A stretch of 64,000 nucleotides of DNA from Geomonas edaphica (GCF_004917075.1 NZ_SSYB01000001.1:124001-188000), one strand, 5' to 3'; positions 9,799 through 17,565 are shown, numbered from the stretch's first letter. Numbers and translations: made by a program. The notes: generated by a model from the sequence alone, not told the origin.

Positions 9799-10344
9799 TT
9801 ATGCCTCGCCCACCAAAAGCTCCGGCGCGGCAAGAAGGGCCTCCATGTCGAGGAGTAGGACCGCACCTTCCTCGAGGTTGAAGTGCCCACGGATGAACTG
9901 TTTCCTCTCGGCGGAGAGCCCCGCCACCGCCGTTTCGAACCGTTCCAGATCGAGGGGCTGCACCCCGTGCGCCGCCTCCACCAGGATGCCGGTCGAGAAG
10001 AGGTCGCCGCGCACGACGAGGATCCTACCGGCAGGGCCTAACTCAGGCTGTGCCAGCCCGAGCATCGGACGGATGTCGATCGCCGCGGTGATGTCGCCGC
10101 GCAGGTTGAAAATGCCGGTGACAAGGCTTTGCACCGCGGGGACCCGGATGAGCTTCGGGATGCGGATCACCTCACAGGCGAAGTGGGTCTCGAAAGCGTA
10201 GCGCTCTCCACCCAAGGTGAAGACGAGGCATTCGAGCATCTGCTTAGCTTCGCTCTCCTCCTCGGAAAGCGCTTCCCAGTATTCCTCGCGCATCTGGTTC
10301 AATATGCTGCGGATGTCGTATCCGTTGTCGTTGCCGGTTGCCAT
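9799..10344 (-). CDS. cheW: CheW-like coupling protein
   Basis: 181 residues; the CheW fold begins near residue 38 (CLVFTLGGERYAFETHFACEVIR) and includes GIFNLRGDITAAIDIRPMLG. A charged N-terminal extension of about 37 residues precedes it. It should link the receptor to CheA in the operon's array. It lies between cheR (31-base gap) and mcp (51-base gap). Confidence 0.92.
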   Translation of the reverse strand: MATGNDNGYDIRSILNQMREEYWEALSEEESEAKQMLECLVFTLGGERYAFETHFACEVIRIPKLIRVPAVQSLVTGIFNLRGDITAAIDIRPMLGLAQPELGPAGRILVVRGDLFSTGILVEAAHGVQPLDLERFETAVAGLSAERKQFIRGHFNLEEGAVLLLDMEALLAAPELLVGEA

Positions 10345-10375
10345 GGTCTACCTCGCGTGGCCTTGTGGCCGTTTG

Positions 10376-12274
10376 TCACGCCACCCGTGCCAGCTCGTTT
10401 TGCAGCTGTAGCATGCAGACCGCCCGGGTCAGCCCCCCCGAGAAGGGGATGGTCTGGTCGTCGCTCCACCGGGAGAGGATCCGGATGCTGTTTCTGAGCT
10501 CGCGGGCCGCGTCGCTTACGCGTCCCTGGCGCAGGTGCAGCCGCCCCATGTGGTAGCGCGGCATGATGAAGTCATGGTCCAGAAGAAGCGCCTTTCGGTA
10601 CTCGGCGGCCGCCTCGGCAAGACGGTCATCGGCGTCCAGGAGCACCCCCTTGAGAAAGTACGCCTCTGCCAGCAGGTCGTTGAGCTTCAGGGCGCGCTCG
10701 CAGCTCTCCATGGCACGGGGAAGCTCCCCCTTGCCGGCAAGGATGAACCCGGTGAGAACAAGCGCCTCGGCGTTCTCCGGGGCCTCTTGCAGCAGTTCTT
10801 CAAGTAGCGCCAGTGCGGCGTCGAACTCCTCCCGGTCGAAGAACTCACGCGCCTGCCGGAACATCTCGGTTGCGTCCCGGGCCACAGGTGCAGGGAGGGG
10901 TAGGGGAGAGCCCTTGGCCGGTGGCGGCGCCTCGACGGCCGCAGCCGGGGCGGTCGGCTCCAAAACTGTCGGCGCCTGCGCGGCAAGCCATGCCGCGGCA
11001 AGCCGCATCTGCTCCGGTGTCAGCTCCCACTCCGGCTGGGGGGTGCCGGGGGCTCGGCTCTCCTTTTGCGGCTGCCCCCCCTTCACGTAATAGAAGCTCC
11101 GCTCCTGGCGCCTGAGGCTTAAGGGGAGCCCTTCATGCTGCAGAAGCGTTTCGGAGTGCCCAAGGAAGAGGAGCCCTCCAGGGGCAAGAGCGTCGGCAAA
11201 CCGCTCCAGCATCTGCTCCGCGCTTTGCGTGGTGAAGTAGATGAGGACGTTGCGGCAGAAGATGGCGTCAAGTTCCTGCAATTCTTCGCAAAGCGGCTCG
11301 TGGCAGGGGGCGGAGAGGTTTAGGTGCGCGAATCGGACAAGCTGCTTTACCTCGTCCCGGATCAGGAAGCTTTCGCCGACCCGCCTGAAGTAGCGCTGCA
11401 CCTGGTCCGGTCTGGTGATCCTCATCGACCACGGGGAGTACACTCCCTCGCGGGCGCGCTTCAGCGAACGGTTGTTGATGTCGGTGGCGATGATCCGTAT
11501 GTCACGCTCGCTCCAGTCGGGGAGCGCCTCCATCACGGTCATGGCAATGGAGTAGGGTTCCTCGCCGGTGGAGCACCCGGCCGACCAGATGCGCACCGGA
11601 GCCGGGTCGTCCTTTAAAAGGGCGAGACGCTCTCTCAAGACGTCGAAATGGGCCGGGTAACGGAAGAAGTAGGTCTCGCCCACGGTCAGAAACTGCAGGA
11701 GCCGCTGGAGTTCGTGGCGGTCCTCGCCGTGCAGCTTCAGGTACTGCAGGTATTCTTCGAAGCTCCACATGCGCAGCGCCGCCATCCGCTTGCGCAGCCC
11801 GCGCGCCAGTGCCGCATGGTTGCGCGCCTCGAAGTGCAGCCCGGTATGCTTCAGTATGTGCTTTGAGAAGGCACAGGCCAGACGGGAGGATAGTTCCTCC
11901 TCATGCTGGGGCCCGGACTTTCTGAGTGCGACAAGGGCCAGGTCGTCGAACAGGCGCTTCTCGTCTAACGGCGTCGGGATGAAGTCGAATACCTGGAGCA
12001 GTTCCGCTTCGAGCCTCAGGCAGTCTGAAATGACGATGACCGGGACCGAGCGCGGTCCTTGCGGGGTCTGGACCCTGTGTTCCACCGCGAGGGAGGGGAC
12101 GCTTGAGGCCTCCAATGCAAGGACGATCAGATCAGGCTTCCGTCTTCTGACCGCTGGAAACGCTTCATTTGCCGGACAGACGGGGAGTGGGGTGTGACCC
12201 GCACTCTGAAGCAGGCCGCAGAGATAAGCAGCGAATGGATCGTTATCGCTTATAACGAGGATTTGCAAAGACAA
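10376..12274 (-). CDS. cheR: CheR methyltransferase with N-terminal pseudo-receiver and TPR tail
   Basis: 632 residues, much longer than a basic CheR (about 280). Residues 1-115 resemble a receiver (ILVISDNDPFAAYLCGLL) but the usual phospho-Asp position after DLIVL is not acidic (ALEAS), so phosphorylation is unlikely. The CheR core (about 125-400) has the SAM motif GCSTGEEPYSIAM and NVLIYF. A Pro/Ala-rich linker leads to TPR repeats (about 480-600), as in WspC. The TTG at 12274 is used with an AGAGGA site; no better start is visible. First gene of the operon. Confidence 0.9.
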   Translation of the reverse strand: MSLQILVISDNDPFAAYLCGLLQSAGHTPLPVCPANEAFPAVRRRKPDLIVLALEASSVPSLAVEHRVQTPQGPRSVPVIVISDCLRLEAELLQVFDFIPTPLDEKRLFDDLALVALRKSGPQHEEELSSRLACAFSKHILKHTGLHFEARNHAALARGLRKRMAALRMWSFEEYLQYLKLHGEDRHELQRLLQFLTVGETYFFRYPAHFDVLRERLALLKDDPAPVRIWSAGCSTGEEPYSIAMTVMEALPDWSERDIRIIATDINNRSLKRAREGVYSPWSMRITRPDQVQRYFRRVGESFLIRDEVKQLVRFAHLNLSAPCHEPLCEELQELDAIFCRNVLIYFTTQSAEQMLERFADALAPGGLLFLGHSETLLQHEGLPLSLRRQERSFYYVKGGQPQKESRAPGTPQPEWELTPEQMRLAAAWLAAQAPTVLEPTAPAAAVEAPPPAKGSPLPLPAPVARDATEMFRQAREFFDREEFDAALALLEELLQEAPENAEALVLTGFILAGKGELPRAMESCERALKLNDLLAEAYFLKGVLLDADDRLAEAAAEYRKALLLDHDFIMPRYHMGRLHLRQGRVSDAARELRNSIRILSRWSDDQTIPFSGGLTRAVCMLQLQNELARVA

Positions 12275-12662
12275 GTGGCTGGTCCTCTTTCTGCTGCTTC
12301 GGTTGTGGCGCTAGCTGTTTCTTCGAGTTTTGCGTGCCTGTATTACAGTGAAATAAAACGGTCTGTCGTGACATGATTCCTAGCAATAACGGCCATGCTA
12401 GCATTTTTAATGATTGGGTCAACTAAAATTAATCTCATAGCTAAAATAATGTTTTGTACTAGCCTTTGCTCCCGGTCCGCCTGCGCCATCATCAAGGAGA
12501 AACAACCGGTGCTATCGACCGCGCCAAGGGCGTCAAGGTCATCCCTGGAGTGCAGCACCGGGAGGCATGTCGGCGCCAACCTCGTAAGATCGCCCTTGAC
12601 ACCCGCTTATCCTGGATATACTATATTCAAAAGATTGAATGTATACGAAGGAGCGTGAACAA
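12275..12662. other. Intergenic region between che operon and fmdB-like gene
   Basis: About 390 bases with no convincing gene. Small frames exist on both strands but lack ribosome sites and recognisable products. The left half is A/T-rich and must carry the che promoter on the minus strand, for which I see no clear sigma-70, sigma-28 or sigma-54 match. The right end holds the promoter listed at 12596-12624. Confidence 0.5.
12596..12624 (+). promoter_or_regulatory. Sigma-70-type promoter for the fmdB-like gene
   Basis: TTGACA at 12596-12601 and TACTAT at 12619-12624 are spaced by 17 bases; an overlapping TATACT at 12617-12622 is an alternative -10. The ATG follows about 40 bases downstream. 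Confidence 0.6.
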
Positions 12663-12839
12663 ATGCCTATCTTTGAGTATGTCTGCAACGCGTGCGGCCA
12701 GAAGTTTGAGAAACTGGAAAAAGGGGGCAGCGTCGAGGAGAAAAACTGCCCCGCCTGCGGGTCCGGTGACGTGAAAAAGGCGCTATCCATCTTCGCCGCA
12801 TCCGGGAGCACGGACAGCAAGTGTTTCAGCGGCGGCTGA
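12663..12839 (+). CDS. FmdB-family zinc ribbon protein
   Basis: 58 residues beginning MPIFEYVCNACG, the hallmark N-terminus of the FmdB/CxxC_CXXC_SSSS regulatory zinc ribbon family; two CXXC knuckles (CNAC, CPAC) form the metal site. The ATG at 12663, not an upstream one at 12639, fits the family and has a GGAG ribosome site. The cellular role of the family is poorly known. It has its own promoter and a strong terminator, so it is monocistronic. Confidence 0.88.
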   Translation: MPIFEYVCNACGQKFEKLEKGGSVEEKNCPACGSGDVKKALSIFAASGSTDSKCFSGG

Positions 12840-12884
12840 AGGTTCTGAACCACCGCGCCGGTCGGCGCGACGATTTGCAAAGGA

Positions 12885-12909
12885 AAAGGGAGGCTTCGGT
12901 CTCCCTTTT
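12885..12909 (+). terminator. Rho-independent terminator after fmdB-like gene
   Basis: A stem AAAGGGAGGC / GTCTCCCTTT closed by a TTCG tetraloop, followed by a T-run, 45 bases after the stop. Confidence 0.9.
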
Positions 12910-12996
12910 TCGCATATCCGGGGGGGGCACCTCCCGGGGGACAGAACGCTGGAGCGTATACGGCGCACGCTGAAGGGGTGCAGCCGTAAATATCTG

Positions 12997-13024
12997 TTGA
13001 CATGAGGAAAACCGAATGTATATT
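12997..13024 (+). promoter_or_regulatory. Sigma-70-type promoter
   Basis: TTGACA at 12997-13002 and TATATT at 13019-13024 with a 16-base spacer, upstream of the small membrane protein and probably the flavoprotein operon. Confidence 0.6.
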
Positions 13025-13112
13025 GTGCAACTTCGGCTGGGAGAATTGGCAAAGCAACGGGTAAAATGGCTGGCACCGAGGACAGTGCTCGTCTTTTGCC
13101 GGAGGATTTTCG

Positions 13113-13343
13113 GTGCGTAAACTGCGTCTTCCCGGTTACGGAACCCTTATTCCCGTCGCGTTGCTGCTCGGGTTTGCCCCCTTTTATCCGGAGCCGCACC
13201 TGGTAGGCAAGGTGAGGATGCTGTTTGCAGGCACGTTGTCAAAACCGTTGGATGTTTTCGACCTGTTCTGGCATACGTGGCCGTTTGCGTTGCTGCTCGT
13301 GCGCATCGTCTTCGACCTGAAGGGTAAACGGGGCGAATCTTAG
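13113..13343 (+). CDS. Small inner membrane protein
   Basis: 76 residues with two predicted membrane segments (about 10-25 and 50-68) joined by a loop with PEPHLVGKVRMLFAGTL. It resembles a conserved short proteobacterial protein often labelled 'RND transporter' in databases, but it is far too short to be a transporter and no function can be assigned. GTG start with a GGAGG site seven bases upstream. It sits 95 bases before the flavoprotein gene and likely shares its promoter. Confidence 0.72.
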   Translation: MRKLRLPGYGTLIPVALLLGFAPFYPEPHLVGKVRMLFAGTLSKPLDVFDLFWHTWPFALLLVRIVFDLKGKRGES

Positions 13344-13438
13344 CGGAGCGCCAACCTAAAGCGTAAAGCGTCAGACTGTAGTATTTTGTCCGGTTCCATC
13401 GCCGGGCTTGGAATTGTCGTAAAAGCAAGGAGAAGTGG

Positions 13439-15112
13439 ATGAAGAGGAGAATCGTCGTGGTCGGCGCCAACGCAGCCGGCGCCAAGGCGGCTGCAAAGGC
13501 CAGAAGGATCAACCCAAGGGCGGAAATCACCGTCATCGACCGCGGCAGCTTCATATCTTATGGCGCCTGCGGCATCCCTTATTACGTATCCGATACGGTT
13601 CCCGACGTGAAGGAACTCATGAGCACCCCGGTCGGCGTCGTGCGTGACGCCAATTTCTTCAAGAAGGTGAAGGGGGTGTCGGTCAAGACCAGCACCGAGG
13701 TAACCGGCATAGACCGCGAAGCGAAGGTGATCCGGCTGCGCGAGGGGGCTGGAGCCGAGACCTCGCTTCCCTACGACAAGCTGATCCTCGCCACTGGCAG
13801 TTCCCCATTCGTCCCCAAAATCGAAAACGTCAGTCTGAAGAACATCCTCACCGTGAAGTCCATCGAGGATGCTGAGCTTCTGAAAGAAAGTGCCCTTTCC
13901 TGCAGTGCTGCCTGCATCGTCGGCGGGGGGCTCATCGGCCTTGAGACCGCCGAGGCGCTGCGGCAAAAGGGAATGCAGGTGACCCTCGTCGAGATGCGTG
14001 ACCAGCTCCTGCCCGGTGTCCTCGATTCCGAGGTCGCCGCGGCGGTGGAAAAACACGTGAAACAGCAGGGGGTGACCGTACTCACCGGGTGCGCCGTGAC
14101 CGGGTTCGCAGGTGAAGGTACCGTGGCCACGGTCCTGGTGGGGGACCGGGAAATTAAGGCCGATTTGGTCGTGCTCGCTCCCGGCGCCACCCCGAACGTA
14201 CAGTTGGCCCGTGAGGCGGGGCTTGCCATCGGCACCACCGGGGCGATAGCCGTCGACCAGATGCTGCGCACCAGCGATCCCGACATCTACGCCTGCGGCG
14301 ACTGCTGCGAGACGACCCACCTCGTGACCGGCAAGAAAGTCTTCGTTCCTCTCGGGAGCACCGCCAACAAGCAGGGGCGCGTCGCCGGTATTAACGCCGC
14401 CGGAGGCGAGGCGACCTTCGCCGGCATCATCGGTACCAGTATCCTCAAGGTCTTTAGTTTCAACGCTGGAAAAACCGGACTTACCGAGACCGAAGCGCGC
14501 GCAAATGGTTTCGACGTGGAAACGGTACTCTCGCCGGCCCCAGACCGGGCCCACTTCTTCCCCGGGGCGAAGCCGATCATGCTGAAGCTCGTCGCCGACC
14601 GCAGCAACGGCCGTATCCTTGGCCTGCAGGCGGCGGGTGAGGGGGCGGTGGACAAGCGTCTCGACGCGGCGGCTGCCGCCATCACCTTCAAGGCGACTGC
14701 CGAGCAGCTCTCCCAGCTTGACCTCGCCTACGCCCCGCCGTACGGCGCGGCCATGGACAACCTGATCGTTGCCGCCGACATCATGAAGAACAAGCTGTCC
14801 GGGCACGCGCGCGGCATCTCGGCCCGCGAGGTGAAGCGCAAGCTCGACGAAGAGGAGGATTTCATCCTGCTCGACGTCCGCTCGCCGGCCGAACACGGCG
14901 AGATTGGCATTGAGGGGGCGAAGCTGATCCCTCTCGGCGTACTGCGCGAAAAGTTGGAGGAGCTTCCAAGGGACAAGGAGATCGTCACCTTTTGCAAGAT
15001 AAGCCTCAGGGGGTACGAGGCGCAGAAGATCCTCGACGCGGCCGGGTTCACCAACGTGAAGTTCATGGACGGCGGCATCATGGCGTGGCCCTACAAGCTC
15101 AGGGCTCGCTGA
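13439..15112 (+). CDS. CoA-disulfide-reductase-like FAD/NAD(P) oxidoreductase fused to rhodanese
   Basis: 557 residues. The N-terminal FAD-binding motif (VVVGANAAGAKAA) and the redox motif SYGACGIPYY with a single active Cys place it in the CoA disulfide reductase / NADH-dependent persulfide reductase family; the second nucleotide motif is GGGLIGLETAEAL. A dimerisation domain follows, then a C-terminal rhodanese domain (about 465-557) with catalytic Cys in VTFCKISLRGYEA. Enzymes of this layout reduce CoA-disulfide, polysulfide or CoA-persulfide with NADH. AAGGAG site; strong terminator downstream. The exact substrate is not decided by sequence. Confidence 0.92.
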   Translation: MKRRIVVVGANAAGAKAAAKARRINPRAEITVIDRGSFISYGACGIPYYVSDTVPDVKELMSTPVGVVRDANFFKKVKGVSVKTSTEVTGIDREAKVIRLREGAGAETSLPYDKLILATGSSPFVPKIENVSLKNILTVKSIEDAELLKESALSCSAACIVGGGLIGLETAEALRQKGMQVTLVEMRDQLLPGVLDSEVAAAVEKHVKQQGVTVLTGCAVTGFAGEGTVATVLVGDREIKADLVVLAPGATPNVQLAREAGLAIGTTGAIAVDQMLRTSDPDIYACGDCCETTHLVTGKKVFVPLGSTANKQGRVAGINAAGGEATFAGIIGTSILKVFSFNAGKTGLTETEARANGFDVETVLSPAPDRAHFFPGAKPIMLKLVADRSNGRILGLQAAGEGAVDKRLDAAAAAITFKATAEQLSQLDLAYAPPYGAAMDNLIVAADIMKNKLSGHARGISAREVKRKLDEEEDFILLDVRSPAEHGEIGIEGAKLIPLGVLREKLEELPRDKEIVTFCKISLRGYEAQKILDAAGFTNVKFMDGGIMAWPYKLRAR

Positions 15113-15132
15113 TCCGCTTTTGGTCTGCATGT

Positions 15133-15167
15133 AAAAAAGGGGGGTGCCTGCGGCATCCCCCCTTTTT
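15133..15167 (+). terminator. Rho-independent terminator
   Basis: G/C stem built on GGGGGGTGCC and GGCATCCCCCC, flanked by A-run and T-run, 20 bases after the flavoprotein stop. The A/T flanks allow it to work in both directions, so it may also end the pilin operon on the minus strand. Confidence 0.88.
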
Positions 15168-15220
15168 ATTTTAATAGCTCAGCCAGGCACGAAGCACGAT
15201 GCCTGCCGTCATGATATGCG

Positions 15221-15589
15221 CTATCTGAGGCTGCAGTCAGCGCTCCAGGAACAACCTGTTGTGAAAAACGTCCCATCCGCTGTGGTCGGGTCCTTCTGGT
15301 AAACCCCTTTCGTTACCTCTTTTGCATAAATAGTCTGGATGTCTGAAGCCATGCCGAAGGCTCTGGAACCGCTTTTATGCTGCATGATCGCCGCATAGCC
15401 TGAGACAGTGCTGTTGATGCTGGGTTTGACCCCGGATGAGTTCTTGAGCAGAAAAGCCTCCCCGGCAGAACCTTCACGGCCACCGTAAAGCGTCAGACCA
15501 CTGCTGTTGAAATCGCTGTTTCCCATGGTGCCACAGTACGCAGCGGTAAAGGGAAACAACATAAAGAGTACGGCAATGCTCTTTTTCAT
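15221..15589 (-). CDS. PilA-C-like secreted pilin partner (Spc/GSU1497-like)
   Basis: 122 residues: a Sec signal peptide (about 1-19), then a secreted domain with DFNSSGLTLYGG, a GYAAIMQHKSGSRAFGMASD segment and a C-terminal Cys pair (GCSWSADC) able to close a small disulfide loop, as in pilin C-terminal D-regions. It lies 26 bases after a short PilA. This pairing mirrors G. sulfurreducens pilA plus the gene for the short pilin chaperone/PilA-C, where the two products together correspond to one full-length pilin. Similarity is judged by eye from order, size and motifs; an alignment would settle it. Confidence 0.68.
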   Translation of the reverse strand: MKKSIAVLFMLFPFTAAYCGTMGNSDFNSSGLTLYGGREGSAGEAFLLKNSSGVKPSINSTVSGYAAIMQHKSGSRAFGMASDIQTIYAKEVTKGVYQKDPTTADGTFFTTGCSWSADCSLR

Positions 15590-15615
15590 CCTACGACTCC
15601 TTTCTAGCCGACGAC

Positions 15616-15840
15616 CTATCGGTAGGCCACCACAACCGGGTATTCCTGGTTTTCCATCATATAACTCTCCATGCCGGTCTTGAGGTTCTTCAAGTCACTT
15701 GCCGAGGCACTGTTGCAGGCTTTTGCACGGTATGACGTGTATTCAGGAATGGCGAACGTTGCTAGGACGCCGATGATGAGCATGACGGCGATGAGCTCGA
15801 AGAGCGTGAACCCCTGTTGATTGCGAATTGTTGCGGGCAT
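15616..15840 (-). CDS. pilA: Short type IV pilin (PilA-N, geopilin-like)
   Basis: 74-residue prepilin with leader MPATIRNQQG, cleaved by PilD before FTLFELIAV; Glu5 is present. The mature protein is only 64 residues, little more than the N-terminal helix, like the 61-residue G. sulfurreducens PilA, and aligns to it without gaps (IPEYTSYRAKACNSASASDL vs the known IPQFSAYRVKAYNSAASSDL). Position 32, Tyr in that protein, is Cys here; aromatics occur at 1, 4, 19, 24, 27, 50, 57 and 63. The ATG at 15840 (GGGAGGGG site) gives the proper leader; an upstream in-frame start at 15951 would not. No pil assembly genes are nearby. Confidence 0.85.
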   Translation of the reverse strand: MPATIRNQQGFTLFELIAVMLIIGVLATFAIPEYTSYRAKACNSASASDLKNLKTGMESYMMENQEYPVVVAYR

Positions 15841-16046
15841 CTGCGGACCCCTCCCTTTCTGAGGCGAAACCGCCTTCTTCGTAAGGACTTGCTGTATGTG
15901 TGGTCGTGTCACATTTAGCAAGAAGGGGGCGGGAGGTCTGCCCGCATGCATCGGATTATCGTGTAGGCGGTTTTCTTATTTCGGATGGGGAGGGGAATCA
16001 AAGGAAGGGGGCGCGCAACTAGGCGCCCCCCTTTGGGCGGGATTTG

Positions 16047-16568
16047 TCAGGACCAGCGGTTGCGTCTGATCTTGTCGTGCTGCAGCTTTTCGGCCGGCAG
16101 CGGTCTCGGGCGCTCCGCCGCATGGCCAATGCCAAGGACGCACTCGACCTTGATGTTTTCGGGGAGGCCCAGAAGCTCCTGGATGTATGCCTCGGCGCTT
16201 TGCCGCGCGTCGTGCTTTCTGTTGCGGATCTGGGCCCAGCAGCTTCCGAGCCCGAGCGAGACTGCGGTGCACTGGATGAGTATGGCGGCGATGGAGCAGT
16301 CCTCCACCCAGACGTCGGACTTAACCTCGTCGGCGCAGACCACGATGGCAAGCGGGGCGCGTGCAAGAAACTCAGAGCCATGCTGCTTGGAGAGGGAAAG
16401 CTTCTGAAGCAGTTCCGGGTCGTCCACGACGATGAACTCCCACGGGTTGATGCTGCGCGAGGCGGGAGCTCTCAGTGCGGCCTCTATGAGAGTCTCGACG
16501 GTCTCGACGGAGACCTTCTCGCTGGTAAACTTCCTTGTGCTGCGACGTATGCGTAACAGTTCAATCAT
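16047..16568 (-). CDS. Nitroreductase-family FMN protein
   Basis: 173 residues. The N-terminal RRSTRKF motif binds FMN phosphate, and ALRAPASRSINPWEFIVVDD and the C-terminal SCWAQIRNRKHD..VLGIGHAAERP segments are typical of the family. Such proteins reduce nitro groups, flavins or quinones with NAD(P)H as dimers. The substrate is unknown. It is transcribed towards the pilin pair but the 200-base gap suggests separate expression. Confidence 0.9.
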   Translation of the reverse strand: MIELLRIRRSTRKFTSEKVSVETVETLIEAALRAPASRSINPWEFIVVDDPELLQKLSLSKQHGSEFLARAPLAIVVCADEVKSDVWVEDCSIAAILIQCTAVSLGLGSCWAQIRNRKHDARQSAEAYIQELLGLPENIKVECVLGIGHAAERPRPLPAEKLQHDKIRRNRWS

Positions 16569-16723
16569 GGCTCTTCCTTTCAGGCGACATCGAGTGCGGC
16601 GCTATAACAAGAGCGCAAATCTACTCCAAAAGTGATGCGGAGTCAAACCGCCGCACTGTCAGCATCCTGGGCGCCAAGTGTCAGGTCTTTACGGCTTTTA
16701 ATCGTATTTTTCCTTTTGCCTTA

Positions 16724-16753
16724 TTGACAGGTACGTCGGTGCGGGTCTATAAG
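16724..16753 (+). promoter_or_regulatory. Sigma-70-type promoter of the tetR-RND operon
   Basis: TTGACA at 16724-16729 and TATAAG at 16748-16753, 18-base spacer. The TetR operator begins at the last base of the -10 element, so bound repressor would block polymerase. Confidence 0.75.
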
Positions 16754-16770
16754 GAATGAAGATTCATTCC
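16753..16770 (+). promoter_or_regulatory. TetR-family operator 1
   Basis: A perfect 18-base inverted repeat, GGAATGA-N4-TCATTCC, just before tetR. It shares its sequence with the second site at 17391-17408, giving the consensus RGAATGA-N4-TCATTCY, and is the likely autoregulatory site of the adjacent repressor. Confidence 0.8.
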
Positions 16771-16786
16771 GCAGGAGAAAGAGACG

Positions 16787-17389
16787 ATGGATAAGACCGA
16801 CAAGTGTGAGAAGGCAGAGAAGTGTTGCGACAAGCGTGAGCTCATCATCCAGGCTGCGCTCGAGCTCGTCGCCGAGCAGGGGTTCCACGGGGCCCCCATG
16901 GCTATGATCGCCGAGAAGGCGGGGGTCGGCGCGGGGACCATCTACCGCTACTTCGAGAACAAGGACGACCTGATTCGCTGGATCTACAAGAACGTGGAGG
17001 AGCGCTTCGTAGAGGTCATGATGCAGGGGTACCCGGAAAACGGGGCGGTGCGCGAGCGCCTCTTGCACATAGGGACCGCGTTGGTGCGCCACCTGATCCG
17101 GGAGCCTTTGCAACTGCGCTTCGTGGAGCAGTTCCACAACTCCCCGTACGGCGTGGACCACCGCAGGGAGAAGCTCTTTAGCGAGGGTAGAAAGGACGTC
17201 ATCAGCGACCTATTCCAGGAGGCGCTCCAGCAACAGATCTTCAAGCCGCTGGAACTCGCCATCCTCTTCTCGCTCTTCTTCGGGCCGCTGGTCGACATCT
17301 GCCGCGATCACATCCTGGGCTTCATAAAGCTGGACGACGCCCTTATCGAACAGGTGGTCGGGGCATGCTGGGACGCCCTGCGGCGCTAA
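16787..17389 (+). CDS. TetR/AcrR-family transcriptional repressor
   Basis: 200 residues; a helix-turn-helix in the N-terminal third (IIQAALELVAEQGFHGAPMAMIAEKAGVGAGTIYRYFENKDDL) and an all-helical ligand-binding C-terminus. The N-terminus is unusually Cys-rich (Cys7, 13, 14), which might allow redox or metal response. GGAG site before the ATG. The gene is flanked by two copies of the same palindrome and followed by an RND pump operon, so it most likely represses itself and the pump until a pump substrate binds. Confidence 0.93.
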   Translation: MDKTDKCEKAEKCCDKRELIIQAALELVAEQGFHGAPMAMIAEKAGVGAGTIYRYFENKDDLIRWIYKNVEERFVEVMMQGYPENGAVRERLLHIGTALVRHLIREPLQLRFVEQFHNSPYGVDHRREKLFSEGRKDVISDLFQEALQQQIFKPLELAILFSLFFGPLVDICRDHILGFIKLDDALIEQVVGACWDALRR

Positions 17390-17390
17390 C

Positions 17391-17408
17391 AGAATGATCG
17401 TTCATTCT
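17391..17408 (+). promoter_or_regulatory. TetR-family operator 2
   Basis: AGAATGA-N4-TCATTCT, a perfect inverted repeat with the same core as operator 1, two bases after the tetR stop and upstream of the RND genes. It would let the repressor control the pump genes directly. Confidence 0.78.
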
Positions 17409-17427
17409 ACTCTGAGGTATTAACGTC

Positions 17428-17508
17428 ATGTTGATGAAACTTTGCTTGATCCTGTTCGCCCTAACTTGGGGCGGCATCGTACTGATCGTCTCATTTAGAC
17501 GCAAATAA
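17428..17508 (+). CDS. 26-residue membrane peptide ORF
   Basis: ATG ... TAA frame of 26 codons with a GAGGT ribosome site 10 bases upstream. The product is one hydrophobic helix (LCLILFALTWGGIVLIVSF) with a positively charged end (RRK). It lies between tetR and the RND adaptor gene. It could be a small pump-associated peptide or a translated leader; sequence alone cannot tell a real product from chance. Confidence 0.45.
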   Translation: MLMKLCLILFALTWGGIVLIVSFRRK

Positions 17509-17565
17509 GGTGGCGAAGCCACCATAGACCCTTTATCGAGGCAGTAAATAACAAACGAGGTGTAT

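Noticed and set aside
12343-12579. 78-codon minus-strand frame in the che-fmdB gap
   Set aside because: No ribosome site and no recognisable product; overlapping frames on the plus strand look equally random.
13340-15130. 596-codon minus-strand frame opposite the rhodanese flavoprotein
   Set aside because: It is the antisense shadow of a clearly coding high-GC gene; the product is His/Asp/Arg-rich with no family features.
15841-15960. Sigma-54 promoter for the short pilin, expected from G. sulfurreducens pilA
   Set aside because: A TTGCT occurs on the minus strand but the required GG at -24 is missing.
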